A DNA stretch of 64,000 bases from Abditibacterium sp. GTDB lineage: Bacteria; Armatimonadota; Abditibacteriia; Abditibacteriales; Abditibacteriaceae. The notes below the pieces were generated by a model. The model had not been told where the DNA came from and did not search any database. It saw nothing but the letters and a program-made list of their open reading frames with translations. The translations under genes and the position numbers were made by a program. Shown here one piece after another: positions 7,684 through 15,905 of the stretch; the first letter of the stretch is position 1; each line of letters starts with the position of its first letter. The stretch is taken from positions 62,001 through 126,000 of the forward strand of contig JAUJNG010000009.1 of assembly GCA_030448265.1 (NCBI GenBank). The letters run 5' to 3'.

Positions 7684-9615
7684 TCAGCCCGCCAGAGCCA
7701 CGCGAAACTGCGTGTTATACAAATTGGCGTAAAGGCGGCAGCGACCCAGCAGTTCCGCGTGCGGCCCGATATCGACGATTTTGCCGTTTCGCATCACGGC
7801 GATGCGGTCGGCGCCCAAAATGGTGCTGAGGCGATGGGCGATGACGATGTTGGTGCGGCCTTTCATCAGTTCGGCGAGCGCTTCCTGAATCAGGGCTTCG
7901 CTTTCGCTGTCGAGCGCCGAAGTCGCTTCGTCCAGAATCAAAATGCGCGGGTTGCACAAAAAGGCGCGCGCTATCGCGATGCGCTGTTTCTGGCCGCCCG
8001 AAAGCCGCGCGCCGCGTTCGCCCAGAACCGTGTCGTAGCCGTCGGGCATGGCGTCGATGAAATCGTGGGCGTGCGCGGCGCGCGCGGCACGTTCGAGTTC
8101 CTCGCCGCTCGCGTCGGGTTTGCCATAAAGCAAATTGTCGCGCACGCTGCCCGAAAAGAGCAGGGTTTCCTGCGCCACCACGCCGATTTGACTGCGCAGC
8201 GAACGCAGCGTCACGTCGCGCACGTCGGTGTCGTCCACCAGAACGCGGCCCTGCTGCGGGTCGAAAAAGCGCGGCAAAAGCTGAATCAGCGTCGATTTGC
8301 CCGCGCCGCTCGAACCCACCAGAGCCACCACCTCGCCAGGGCGAATATCGAGGTTGATGTCGCGCAAAACTGGCTGATCTTCGGTGTAGCCGAAAGTCAC
8401 GTTGTCCAGCGTGATGCGGCCTTTGAGACGGCCCAAACGGTGAGCATCGGGCTTTTGCGGCACGTCGGAATGAATGTCGAAGACTTCGAACACGCGGTCG
8501 ATGGCGGCGAGCGAATTTTGCAAAATGGTGTTCATTTCGCTGATGCGGTTCATCGGCATATATAATTCGCGCAGCAGCAGCATGAACGCCGGAACCGTTC
8601 CCAGCGAAGTCTGGCCCTGCAAAACGCGATAGCCGCCATACCAGAGCAGCGCGAGGGACGCCATTTGCGTGAGCCACTGCGTGAGCGTGTTGGAAAGCGC
8701 CGAAACGCGCACGCCGCGCATGGTGAGTTCGTAAAGGCCGCGCGCGCCGTGAAAAAAGGAGCGCGCTTCGCGGCCCTCGGCGGCGAAACTTTTCACCACG
8801 CCAATGCCCGCCACCCGCTCCTGCACGTCGCCGGAAAAGTCTTCGAGCGCTTCCTGCACTTCTTTGGTGGTGCGTTTGGCGGCGCGTCCGAAGGTTCTCA
8901 TCGAGGCGATGTAAAACGGGAAAACGCACAGCGAAGCGAGCGCGAGCGGCACGTCCATGCTGAACAGCAGGCATAGATAAAAGCCGCACGACGCCAGATC
9001 CATCCAGATGGTGGTCATGGCGCTGCCCACGAAGTTTTGCGCGAGCGCGATGTCGCTCATCAAGCGCGACACGATGCCGCCCGACTGGTTCGACTGGAAA
9101 AACGAGTGGGAAAGCCGCGTGATGTGCTGGTATAAATCGGAGCGCAAATCCAAAATCACGCGATGCCCCACCAACTGCGCCAGATACGTCCGCAAATAAG
9201 CGGTCACGCCCCACAGGGCGTAAACCACCACGAGCGTCGCCATGAGGAGGTTGAGCTGTCCCCAGGGCGTCGAAGTGCCCCAGTGCGGTGGCAGAAACGT
9301 CGAGGTCCATTGGAGATAGGAAATGGTGGCACGATAGGAAAAATCGGTGTGCTCCACTCCCGACCCGACGCGCGGCACCAGTTCGTCGATGACGAAACGC
9401 TGGGTGATGGCCAGAGTCGCGGGCAGCAGAAATTTGAGGATGCCGCAAAACACCGCAAAGGCCAAAAGCGCGGTGTAAGGCCGCACATAAGCCAAAAACC
9501 GCCACAAAGCGGCGCGCGGCGCGGGTTCGGCAGATTGGGGTTTGGATTCGGGAAGGGAAACGAGATTTGGATTCATTTTTGGGTTTTGGACAGGCGAAAG
9601 GCTCGAACGAGGCAT
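7684..9615 (-). CDS. ABC exporter, fused membrane and ATPase domains
   Basis: 643 aa (an alternative start at 9576 gives 630). The N-terminal half holds about six hydrophobic segments (AFAVFCGILKFLLPATLAIT, LLMATLVVVYALWG and others), an exporter-type transmembrane domain. The C-terminal third is the nucleotide-binding domain: Walker A GSSGAGKST, Q-loop, signature LSGGQKQRIAIARA, Walker B ILILDEATSALD and the H-loop in NIVIAHRLST. This is the MsbA/MdlB type half-transporter that dimerises to export lipids or drugs; the substrate cannot be inferred. Divergent from the thioredoxin-like gene; the 3' side abuts a DUF72 remnant. Confidence 0.93.
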   Translation of the reverse strand: MPRSSLSPVQNPKMNPNLVSLPESKPQSAEPAPRAALWRFLAYVRPYTALLAFAVFCGILKFLLPATLAITQRFVIDELVPRVGSGVEHTDFSYRATISYLQWTSTFLPPHWGTSTPWGQLNLLMATLVVVYALWGVTAYLRTYLAQLVGHRVILDLRSDLYQHITRLSHSFFQSNQSGGIVSRLMSDIALAQNFVGSAMTTIWMDLASCGFYLCLLFSMDVPLALASLCVFPFYIASMRTFGRAAKRTTKEVQEALEDFSGDVQERVAGIGVVKSFAAEGREARSFFHGARGLYELTMRGVRVSALSNTLTQWLTQMASLALLWYGGYRVLQGQTSLGTVPAFMLLLRELYMPMNRISEMNTILQNSLAAIDRVFEVFDIHSDVPQKPDAHRLGRLKGRITLDNVTFGYTEDQPVLRDINLDIRPGEVVALVGSSGAGKSTLIQLLPRFFDPQQGRVLVDDTDVRDVTLRSLRSQIGVVAQETLLFSGSVRDNLLYGKPDASGEELERAARAAHAHDFIDAMPDGYDTVLGERGARLSGGQKQRIAIARAFLCNPRILILDEATSALDSESEALIQEALAELMKGRTNIVIAHRLSTILGADRIAVMRNGKIVDIGPHAELLGRCRLYANLYNTQFRVALAG

Positions 9616-9783
9616 GATTTTTCTCTAATATAACTCAGGTCGTCCTTTGTAGTGGTTTTGTCATTGCGAGAGGCTTTAGAAAAAGCGAACAACGGGTTTT
9701 ATCACTTCGCGCTGACTTAACCGAAATTTAATTTCCTCTTCCCGCGTTAAAATTGCGCGGGTGACAACAAGTGAAAGCGCAAC

Positions 9784-9812
9784 TTTCCACAACCCTGTTT
9801 TTCTGTTATATC
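9784..9812 (+). promoter_or_regulatory. candidate sigma70-like promoter for the TlpA-like gene
   Basis: TTTCCA at 9784-9789 and TATATC at 9807-9812 are spaced 17 bp, each matching four of six consensus bases. They lie 38 bp before a GTG start that has a strong AGGAGG at 9835-9840. Suggestive only. Confidence 0.3.
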
Positions 9813-10684
9813 AGTCCCTATCCGCACTTTCCGCAGGAGGAAAACTTTCGTGTTCCATCTTAAAATCGGTCTTTTGACCTGTGGCGTCGTTGCCACCACC
9901 CTTTTGACAGGCGGCGCGCTGCATCCCCAACCGGCTCAGGCGCAGGGCAGGCCCAAAGCCGCCGCCAAAGAAGCGCCCAAAATCGACGCCGCCGCGCGCG
10001 AAATTTTGGACAAGACGGCGGCGATTTACAAAACCGCCGACACCTATTCGAGCAGTCTGCAGATCGAAACCACCGGTTTCCCCGACTATTTCGGCATCAA
10101 AGCGCAAATTTCTTACGCCAGGCCCGATCTCTTCAACATTTTCAGCCAGGACGCGGCGGGAAGCCAGCAAATCGTTTCCGATGGCTCGGCGCTGCTTCAC
10201 ACTCTCTCTCGCGAACCCAATTCTTACGTCAGGGGCAAGGCGCCAACCGGAACGGGCGCGCTGCGGAAGGCACTCGGCCTCGTCGGAGCCGATGGCACCG
10301 CTCTGGTCACGCTTCTGGCGGGCAACGATCCGCTCGCCGCTTTCGAGAAATCGCTGCGTTCGGTTTCGATGGGAGAGAGCGAAGAAGGCATGGATGTCGT
10401 GGTCGTCGAGTTCTCCGAATATGGCGAAGGCGGAACCGTAACTTACGCCATCGGCAAAGAAGACCACCTTTTGCGCCGCGTCACGCTTTCGCAAATGGAC
10501 GACGGCAAGCTCATTACCAGCACCGAAACCTACCGCGACCCCAAAATCAACGCCGATTTGCCGGATTCGACCTTTGCCACCGGTGCGCGGGCAGGAATGC
10601 AGCAGGTCGCCGAATTTCCCAAACTGGACTACGACCCGCGCCTCAAGATCGGCGGCAAGCCGTTCGATTTCCCCATCAAAGATA

Positions 10685-10692
10685 CCAATGGG
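10685..10692. repeat. left target-site duplication of the IS1-like element
   Basis: CCAATGGG immediately left of the inverted repeat; the same eight bases lie at 11505-11512 on the right. Confidence 0.9.
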
Positions 10693-10713
10693 GGTATCTT
10701 TTCCGAGTGAGTG

Positions 10714-11193
10714 TTAGGCGTATTTTTTGGCTTGTCTGAGGTTCCAGTGATGGATGAACCAGTGGAGTCGAGCCTGGAGCCAGTGGAGCGAGCGCGCAAA
10801 CGCCAGAGATTTGCGAGTGAGGTAGGACACGCCCTGGCGCAAGGCGTTGTTGGTGCCTTCGACGGGTGAAGTCTCACCCCAGGTCTCAGGGTCACGCTTG
10901 AGGCAGCGAGCGTGCTGAAGAGGCGCCTTTTGCAAAAGCGACTGATAAACGCGATAGCCATCGGTGAACACCAGATCATCGCGCCAGGGCAGAGGCACCT
11001 GCTTCCACACCATCTCGGCGCTCTGGAGGTCACGCCTGCCGACAAAGAAGGCCAGCACCTGCAAGTTGCGCCGCGACAGCACGATCCAGATCCACACTGC
11101 ATTGCGCTTGGCCCACACGAAGCTCCACAACTCATCAAGGATCACCTCGTCATGGCCCTTATGGGGCATAAGCGTCTCGTCTAAAGCAGGCAA
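10714..11193 (-). CDS. insB: IS1-type transposase, catalytic InsB part
   Basis: 159 aa from a TTG at 11193, but more likely made as the C-terminal part of an InsAB' fusion by -1 frameshifting at the A7 run (11204-11210). Catalytic motifs of the IS1 transposase are visible: DELWSFVWAKRNAVW (first Asp), FTDGYRVYQ (second Asp) and VEGTNNALRQGVSYL (Glu region). It catalyses excision and insertion of the element. Not a host gene. Confidence 0.9.
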   Translation of the reverse strand: MPALDETLMPHKGHDEVILDELWSFVWAKRNAVWIWIVLSRRNLQVLAFFVGRRDLQSAEMVWKQVPLPWRDDLVFTDGYRVYQSLLQKAPLQHARCLKRDPETWGETSPVEGTNNALRQGVSYLTRKSLAFARSLHWLQARLHWFIHHWNLRQAKKYA

Positions 11194-11198
11194 GGCTT

Positions 11199-11462
11199 CT
11201 ACGTTTTTTTGAGCAGCTTATACACAGTGTTGGGCGAGACCTTAAACGTGCGGCAGATGCCGATCAGGGGCGTCTTCTCCAACAGCGCCCGCCCGATCAT
11301 CTCCGCCTTTTCCTGGCTCAAAGAGCGCGACTTGGGAGAAGGTGTGAAGGCCCGACGGCACACGGTGCAATACAAGCGCTCGCTGCCCTGCTGGGTGCGG
11401 CCATGACGGCGAACCCGACTCGATTCCCCGCAGTGAGGGCACGACAAGGTGATGCTGACCAT
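11199..11462 (-). CDS. insA: IS1-type InsA, zinc-finger DNA-binding protein
   Basis: 87 aa. An N-terminal CPHC...LYCTVC zinc finger is followed by a helix-turn-helix near LIGICRTFKVSPNTVYKLLK, as in IS1 InsA, which binds the terminal repeats and represses the element's promoter. It ends at TAG just after a run of seven A residues on the coding strand. Slipping back one base there enters the InsB frame directly (NVEALPALDETLM...). Confidence 0.9.
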   Translation of the reverse strand: MVSITLSCPHCGESSRVRRHGRTQQGSERLYCTVCRRAFTPSPKSRSLSQEKAEMIGRALLEKTPLIGICRTFKVSPNTVYKLLKKT

Positions 11463-11504
11463 GATCTACAGATTACTCTTTCACACACGATTGGAAAAGA
11501 TACC

Positions 11505-11512
11505 CCAATGGG
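11505..11512. repeat. right target-site duplication of the IS1-like element
   Basis: CCAATGGG directly after the right inverted repeat, identical to 10685-10692. Confidence 0.9.
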
Positions 11513-11954
11513 GACACGGTTTCCTGGGAAGATTACAAGGGCAAAGTGGTTTTGATCGACTTTTGGGCGACATGGTGTCCTTACTGCGTTGAAGAAAGAG
11601 CCGACATCGTAAACACCTACAACGCTTACAAAGATGAGGGCTTCGAAGTCATCGGTGTTTCACGCGATGTTGACCCAAACCAAATGGCTGCTTTCACGCG
11701 GCAGTATAAGATGCCCTGGCGTCAAATCTTTGACGGTGAGGACAAACCAGCCACTACCCTTTACTCCCCTGATGGTATGCCCATGCCCTATACCATCGTG
11801 GTGGGGCGCGACGGGAAAATCGCCGCTTTCGGCGTTCGCAAAACGGATTTAACGCGCGCCATCAAAAAAGCGATGATGGCCGAAACGGTCGAACCTGCTG
11901 TGGTGGAAGAATCACTGCCCCAGGCGACGGAAATCAATCGCTAAAGCGTTTTAG

Positions 11955-12047
11955 GCGACATGAAGTCGCAGCCAGCGAAATCGTCAACCTTCGTTGACGG
12001 GAGTTGTCGGCGTAGGCCGACATTCTGTTGGCTGCGACTTCATGTCG
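11955..12047. repeat. multi-hairpin palindrome, family A
   Basis: Outer arms 11955-11976 and 12027-12047 are near-perfect complements and each contains a small hairpin GCGAC-ATGAA-GTCGC followed by AGCCA. Inside are two 6-bp hairpins: GTCAAC-CTTC-GTTGAC (11983-11998) and GTCGGC-GTAG-GCCGAC (12006-12021). The element lies 8 bp from the serC stop codon. Confidence 0.95.
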
Positions 12048-12055
12048 CTTTCTCG

Positions 12056-13142
12056 TTAGCCGTTTTCCCGCTCGAATTCGCGCATGAAATCGACTAAAAC
12101 CCGCACCGATTCGGGTTCGAGCGCATTATAAATCGAAGCGCGCAGTCCGCCGACGCTGCGATGGCCTTTGAGTCCAATCAGGCCCGCTTTCTCACTTTGC
12201 GCGGCGAATTTTCGTTCCAGTTCTTCATCGGGAAGCCGAAACGTCACGTTCATCTGCGAACGGCTCTCCTTTTCGGCGAAACCGCGATAGAAATCGCTGG
12301 CGTCGATGGCATCATAAATCAAACTCGCTTTTTCGGCGCTGCGCCGCGCCATGCCTTCAAGGCCGCCCAGGCTCTCGATCCACTCACACACCAGACCTAT
12401 CATGTAAATGCCGAAAGTGTTGGGCGTGTTGTAAAGCGAGCGCTCTTTGGCGTGCGTGGCGTAGGCCAGCATGGTCGGCAAATCCCCGCGCGGCTCGATC
12501 CAATCGCGCTTAATAATCACAACCGTGACGCCCGACGGCCCAATGTTTTTTTGCGCTCCGGCGTAAATCAGGCCGTATTTTTCGATGTCGATGGGGCGCG
12601 AGAGGATGTCGCTCGACGCATCGCAAACCAACGGCACACCGCCGGTTTGCGGTTCGCGCGGCCACTGCACGCCTTCGATGGTTTCGTTGGAAGTGAAATG
12701 AACGTATTTCGCCCCCATCGAGCGTCATTTCACTTTCATTTGGCACGCGGCGATAACCGGCGTCTTTGGTGGTCGCCGCCAGACTCGCCTCGCCCTCTTT
12801 TTGCGCTTCTTTGAGCGCTTTGACGCCCCACGAGCCATGCACCAGATAATCGGCCCGCGCGCCGTCGGTAAGCAAATTCATCGGCGCCATCGAAAATTGC
12901 AGACTGGCGCCGCCGCCCAAGAACAACACCGCGAACTCATCGGACAAATCCAGCAAACGGCGCAGTCCACCTTCGGCGCGGTCGAGAAACCTTTCGAAAT
13001 CCTGGGAGCGATGGCTCATCTCCATGACGGAGAGGCCCAAAGCGGGCAATTCGACCAGTTCGTCGCGGACTTGGTGTAAAACGGGAAGCGGCAACACGGC
13101 AGGGCCGGCATTGAAGTTGTGGACGAGCATAGACAAAGCCAT
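12056..13142 (-). pseudogene. serC: phosphoserine aminotransferase with one-base frameshift
   Basis: The N-terminal part starts at ATG 13142 (HNFNAGPAVLPLPVL, GGGASLQFSMAPMNLL, GSWGVKALKEAQ) and matches SerC up to RRVPNESEMTLDG. The C-terminal part (AKYVHFTSNETIEGVQWP, the PLP-lysine region GAQKNIGPSG, then HRSVGGLRASIYNA) continues in another frame. The switch lies in a run of five G around 12710-12715; four G would give one open frame of about 361 aa. SerC converts 3-phosphohydroxypyruvate to phosphoserine (serine biosynthesis) and also acts in pyridoxal phosphate synthesis. Because every conserved block is present, this is either a very recent mutation or a homopolymer sequencing error. 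Product identity is firm; inactivation is not. Confidence 0.9.
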
Positions 13143-13243
13143 TTTACCGTCAAAAAACCTCTTGCAAAGACAGTTGACAGAATTTATACTGGGGTTATCT
13201 CAGTAAGGAGGTGGTCAGTATTAACGATTGTAAATCTGGGCAA

Positions 13244-13388
13244 GGTGGGTGCGAGTCTTAGGCTCGTTCTCTCGATTTGCCGCGAGGGTGCGATAAAATG
13301 GCGACGGCCTGTCTAAGGTCACACCAGCGCACCCACCGTATAATCCAACCGAAACCGCCGCAGACAACCTTTGTCTGCGGCGGTTTTG
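13244..13388 (+). ncRNA. candidate structured RNA with intrinsic terminator, class unknown
   Basis: A perfect 10-bp closing stem pairs 13244-13253 with 13328-13337. Inside, CTTAG (13257-13261) pairs with CTAAG (13313-13317), and CTCTCG (13269-13274) pairs with CGAGGG (13283-13288). A terminator with a GC-rich stem follows at 13355-13388. Upstream, TTGACA at 13174-13179 with TATCTC 16 bp later could be its promoter. No protein-coding frame of note crosses it. It does not match the 6S, SRP, RNase P or tmRNA motifs I can recall. It lies between divergent serC and the dehydrogenase gene. Confidence 0.45.
13355..13388 (+). terminator. intrinsic terminator of the candidate RNA
   Basis: CCGCCGCAGACAA pairs with TTGTCTGCGGCGG across a short loop, followed by TTTTGTTTT on the plus strand. 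Confidence 0.8.
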
Positions 13389-13429
13389 TTTTAATTAAGC
13401 TATCGGTTGTTGGAAAGACGATGTGCTTT

Positions 13430-13700
13430 AACCTCCCCCGCCGTCGCCCAGAGGGCACCCGACTTCGTAAGGGGGAGTCGAGCGCGCTACCGCACGTTTT
13501 TATTCAAACGTCTCAGTGAAGTGGAGACAGCAGCGCTCTTGACTCCCCCTCCTTCGTTGACACAGAACCTAATCCGCAAGTTGGTAGTAGCGCCGCGAGG
13601 CGCGTTTGGGCCAGAGTGACAACAAACGCGCCTCGCGGCGCTACTACCAACTTGCGGATTAGATTCTCAAACCTCAACGAAGGAGGGGGCGGGGGAGGTT
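13430..13700. repeat. composite nested palindrome including family D core
   Basis: Core arms 13569-13608 and 13623-13662 are perfect 40-bp complements with a 14-bp loop that is the reverse complement of the loop at 5307-5320. Around this core, CTCCTTCGTTGA pairs with TCAACGAAGGAG, and ACCTCCCCCGCC (about 13431) pairs with GGCGGGGGAGGT (about 13690). A separate hairpin arm set AAGGGGGAGTC...GACTCCCCCT spans about 13469-13549. No gene is seen in this stretch. Confidence 0.85.
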
Positions 13701-13737
13701 TCCGCCGCGTCGTCCGACAACAAAAACCACTTTTCCT

Positions 13738-14724
13738 ATGAAAATTGCGATTCTGGGTGCTTCGGGCATCGGCAAAAGCCACGCGCGCTGGTTTGCCAGT
13801 CACGGTTGCGAAGTCGTCTCGATTCTGGGCAGCAGCGACGACTCAGCGGCCCAAACCGGCGCGGCTCTGGCCGCCGATTTCGGCTTTGCGGGCCTCACCT
13901 ACTCCAACCTCACCGCGCTGCTGCACGAAACCCAGCCCGACGCGGTGTGCGTCGCCACGCCTTCAACGCAGCATTTCATGCAGTCGCTGGAATGCCTCGA
14001 AGCGGGCGCCCACGTTTTGTGCGAAAAGCCGCTCGTTTACGCGCCGACGCGCAAAATGCGCGAAAATCTCGACGGCGCCAAAGAGTTGGTGCGTCTGGCG
14101 CGCAAAAAGAAGCTGGTTTTGGCCACGCAGCTTCAATACGGCGCCGCGACACCGATTTTGTGCAAATTGGCGGGCACCACGCCGCCCGAAGTCGGCGATT
14201 TCGCCATGGAACTCGAAACCGCCAATCCCAACGCGCCGCGCGAAACCCGCGAACTATGGATGGACTTGGGGCCGCACCCGCTTTCGGTCGCCCAGTTTCT
14301 GGCCGGCGAGGGCGCCAAAATTGTCGAGGAATCGCTGCGCGTGATGCGCTCGCAAAGCGCGCATCAATCGGAAATCACCGCGCGTTTTGCGGTTTCCTGT
14401 CCCAACGGTCGTTTGCTAACCTGCCGCGCCATTTTGCGCGCCCTCGACGCCACCATCGCGCGCAAACCGATGCGCCGTTTCGCTTTCAATGGCCGCGTGG
14501 TGACTTACAACGGCGTGACGGCGCCCGACGGCACCTACCGCGCCCAATACACCGCGCCCGACGGCTACGACAACCTCCATCGCGATCCGGTGAGCTATCT
14601 CATCGGCGATTTTCTCCACGCCATCCGCGAACGCCAGGACCCGCTCATCTCCGGCGAGTTCGGAATGCAAAACCTCGAATGGCTGCTCAAAATGGCCCAT
14701 GAGGGCCTCACCGACGGCGCTTGA
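13738..14724 (+). CDS. Gfo/Idh/MocA-family oxidoreductase
   Basis: 328 aa from ATG 13738. An N-terminal Rossmann motif ILGASGIGKSHARWF binds NAD(P), and ATPSTQH with VLCEKPLVYAP carries the family's conserved EKP lysine. The C-terminal two thirds form the usual substrate domain with the LGPHPLSVAQ histidine region. Such enzymes oxidise or reduce sugars and related polyols; the substrate cannot be told. Convergent with the downstream TPR/zinc-ribbon gene (8-bp gap). The 5' side follows a large palindrome with no clear promoter. Confidence 0.9.
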   Translation: MKIAILGASGIGKSHARWFASHGCEVVSILGSSDDSAAQTGAALAADFGFAGLTYSNLTALLHETQPDAVCVATPSTQHFMQSLECLEAGAHVLCEKPLVYAPTRKMRENLDGAKELVRLARKKKLVLATQLQYGAATPILCKLAGTTPPEVGDFAMELETANPNAPRETRELWMDLGPHPLSVAQFLAGEGAKIVEESLRVMRSQSAHQSEITARFAVSCPNGRLLTCRAILRALDATIARKPMRRFAFNGRVVTYNGVTAPDGTYRAQYTAPDGYDNLHRDPVSYLIGDFLHAIRERQDPLISGEFGMQNLEWLLKMAHEGLTDGA

Positions 14725-14732
14725 ACGGCGCT

Positions 14733-15347
14733 TCACGCATCCATCGAACGCACAATCAAATAGCCGCCGACTATCACCGACGACATGATAATCGTCCCCT
14801 TCCACTCGATGGAAAGATTCATAAAAACGACCGAGCAAATCCATAAAACCAGCGAGATGGGAATCGCCTGGCGCCAGATGTCCTGCTGCGTGCCGGAGTT
14901 GAGAAACCACTCCAGAAAACTTTTAGTGAGCACCGCGCCGCACTGCGGGCACGATTTGGCGCCCGCCGCAACTTTGGCCTGACACCTCTCGCACACGCGC
15001 CACTCGCGAAAACCGGCGACTTTTTCGCCGCGCGCCAAAACGGCCTGCGTTTCAAGCGTCGCTTTGAGTTTTCGTTTCCACTCGGTGGCAAATGGGCCTT
15101 GTGGCGTGAGGCCAATCGCGGTGCGCCACTGCGCGATGGCGCCGTCGATATCGCCGTCTTCGAGCAGAAATTCCGCCAACTGCGCGTGCGCTCCGGCGTT
15201 GCTGGGCATCTTCTCCACGACATTTCGAATGCGAATTCGCTCATCCTGCCGCCATTTTTTGGTGCTGGCGACGTTGGCGTAGCTTTGCAGCGCGCGAAAG
15301 CCGACGAAAAGCGCCAGACCGAGAAAGAGATAGGAGAAGCCGCTCAT
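14733..15347 (-). CDS. membrane protein with TPR-like region and zinc ribbon
   Basis: 204 aa. An N-terminal membrane helix (YLFLGLALFVGFRALQSYA) is followed by a tetratricopeptide-like helical pair (NAGAHAQLAEFLLEDGDIDG). A zinc ribbon follows with CERC and CPQC, and then two C-terminal membrane helices (IPISLVLWICSVVFMNL, GTIIMSSVIVGGYLIV). Function unknown; it probably lies in the inner membrane with the ribbon in the cytoplasm. Convergent with the dehydrogenase gene. Confidence 0.7.
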   Translation of the reverse strand: MSGFSYLFLGLALFVGFRALQSYANVASTKKWRQDERIRIRNVVEKMPSNAGAHAQLAEFLLEDGDIDGAIAQWRTAIGLTPQGPFATEWKRKLKATLETQAVLARGEKVAGFREWRVCERCQAKVAAGAKSCPQCGAVLTKSFLEWFLNSGTQQDIWRQAIPISLVLWICSVVFMNLSIEWKGTIIMSSVIVGGYLIVRSMDA

Positions 15348-15447
15348 AGCACCGCTTTAAACGTTGCTGCAAACCAGACAGCAACTAACCAACAATCAAA
15401 TTGGCCCGCCAAAAACAAGAGAAAACGCGAGATACGCCAATGTTGTC

Positions 15448-15840
15448 TCACTCGCTGAACTCCTGCAATGCTTTTTGCAGTGCTTTAATGACTTTCAGGC
15501 GCTTTGGCTCTTCACGCAAGTAAAGCGGCAAGCGAGTAAAGACATCTTGCCGAAGGCGGCTGTTGCCGTGCGGCGTATTACGGATGCGGCTGGGTAAGAC
15601 TTTCTGAGAGTAATAATCCAAATAAGCCCGAATCATTTCAATCGAGAAGAAGGCGAAAGTAAATCCGCAAACCTCAACGTAGTAAATCCACTCTGGATCT
15701 GGCCCCCGCAAAGCCGACTCTGGATCTTCAGTTTTCATTCCCTTTTCATCCCATCCGATAATGCGTTGGGCTTCCAGTTCACAGATGCCAAGTTCGCGCG
15801 CAGTCTCCAACTTGTATTTTTCCTTCCAAATTTGTGACAT
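15448..15840 (-). CDS. hypothetical protein
   Basis: 130 aa from ATG 15840, preceded by GGAG at a suitable distance; an ATG at 15885 would lie across the RNase J terminator and is less likely. The sequence (MSQIWKEKYKLETARELGI, WIYYVEVCGFTFAFFSIEMI) has no motif I recognise, no signal peptide and no clear membrane helix. It lies downstream of rnj beyond a strong terminator, so it is probably transcribed separately. Its base composition is lower in GC than the neighbours. Confidence 0.55.
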   Translation of the reverse strand: MSQIWKEKYKLETARELGICELEAQRIIGWDEKGMKTEDPESALRGPDPEWIYYVEVCGFTFAFFSIEMIRAYLDYYSQKVLPSRIRNTPHGNSRLRQDVFTRLPLYLREEPKRLKVIKALQKALQEFSE

Positions 15841-15872
15841 CGCCTTGCTCCGCGTTTTAAAACGACAAAAAC

Positions 15873-15905
15873 GGGGACGAACCAAATGGTTCGTCCCCCT
15901 TTTTT
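15873..15905 (-). terminator. intrinsic terminator after rnj
   Basis: GGGGACGAACC pairs with GGTTCGTCCCC (15873-15898). On the minus strand it is followed by GTTTTTGTCGTTTT, and a plus-strand T-run also exists, so it may work both ways. Confidence 0.85.

Larger units (their letters stand above)
10693..11504. mobile_element. IS1-family insertion sequence, 812 bp, complete
   Basis: Terminal inverted repeats begin GGTATCTTTTCC at 10693 and end with its complement at 11504. An 8-bp duplication CCAATGGG flanks the element. It carries two overlapping-phase minus-strand genes, a zinc-finger InsA and a DDE InsB, joined by an A7 slippery run. All parts look intact, so it could be active. It interrupts the TlpA-like gene with no other damage to the target, which suggests a recent insertion. 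Confidence 0.95.
9850..11944 (+). pseudogene. secreted TlpA-type thiol-disulfide oxidoreductase, split by IS1-like element
   Basis: GTG start at 9850 with AGGAGG 9 bp upstream. Codons 1-281 (9850-10692) encode a signal peptide (GVVATTLLTGGALH...AQA) and a LolA/DUF2092-like beta domain (YSSSLQIETTGFPDYFG, TYRDPKINADLPDSTF). The frame is broken by the insertion sequence at 10693-11504. It resumes at 11513 with DTVSWEDYKGKVVLIDFWA and the thioredoxin motif TWCPYC. Removing the element plus one 8-bp target copy rejoins the frame exactly and gives 424 aa with the redox cysteines at 303 and 306. As it stands, the first part stops at 10710 inside the element. The second half could only be made from an internal start such as GTG 11546. 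The intact protein would act outside the cytoplasm as a disulfide reductase. Confidence 0.9.

Noticed and set aside
7557..7829. Plus-strand 90-codon frame after the amidohydrolase
   Set aside because: It crosses into the antisense of the ABC exporter; the DUF72-like minus-strand remnant explains the region better.
13207..13260. Leader peptide starting at GTG after the AGGAGGTG near 13210
   Set aside because: Only about 16 codons, with no conserved feature and overlapping the structured region; recorded only as part of the RNA finding.
13244..13388. Identification as 6S, SRP, tmRNA or RNase P RNA
   Set aside because: The conserved sequence motifs of these RNAs as I know them are absent; only the general hairpin layout fits.
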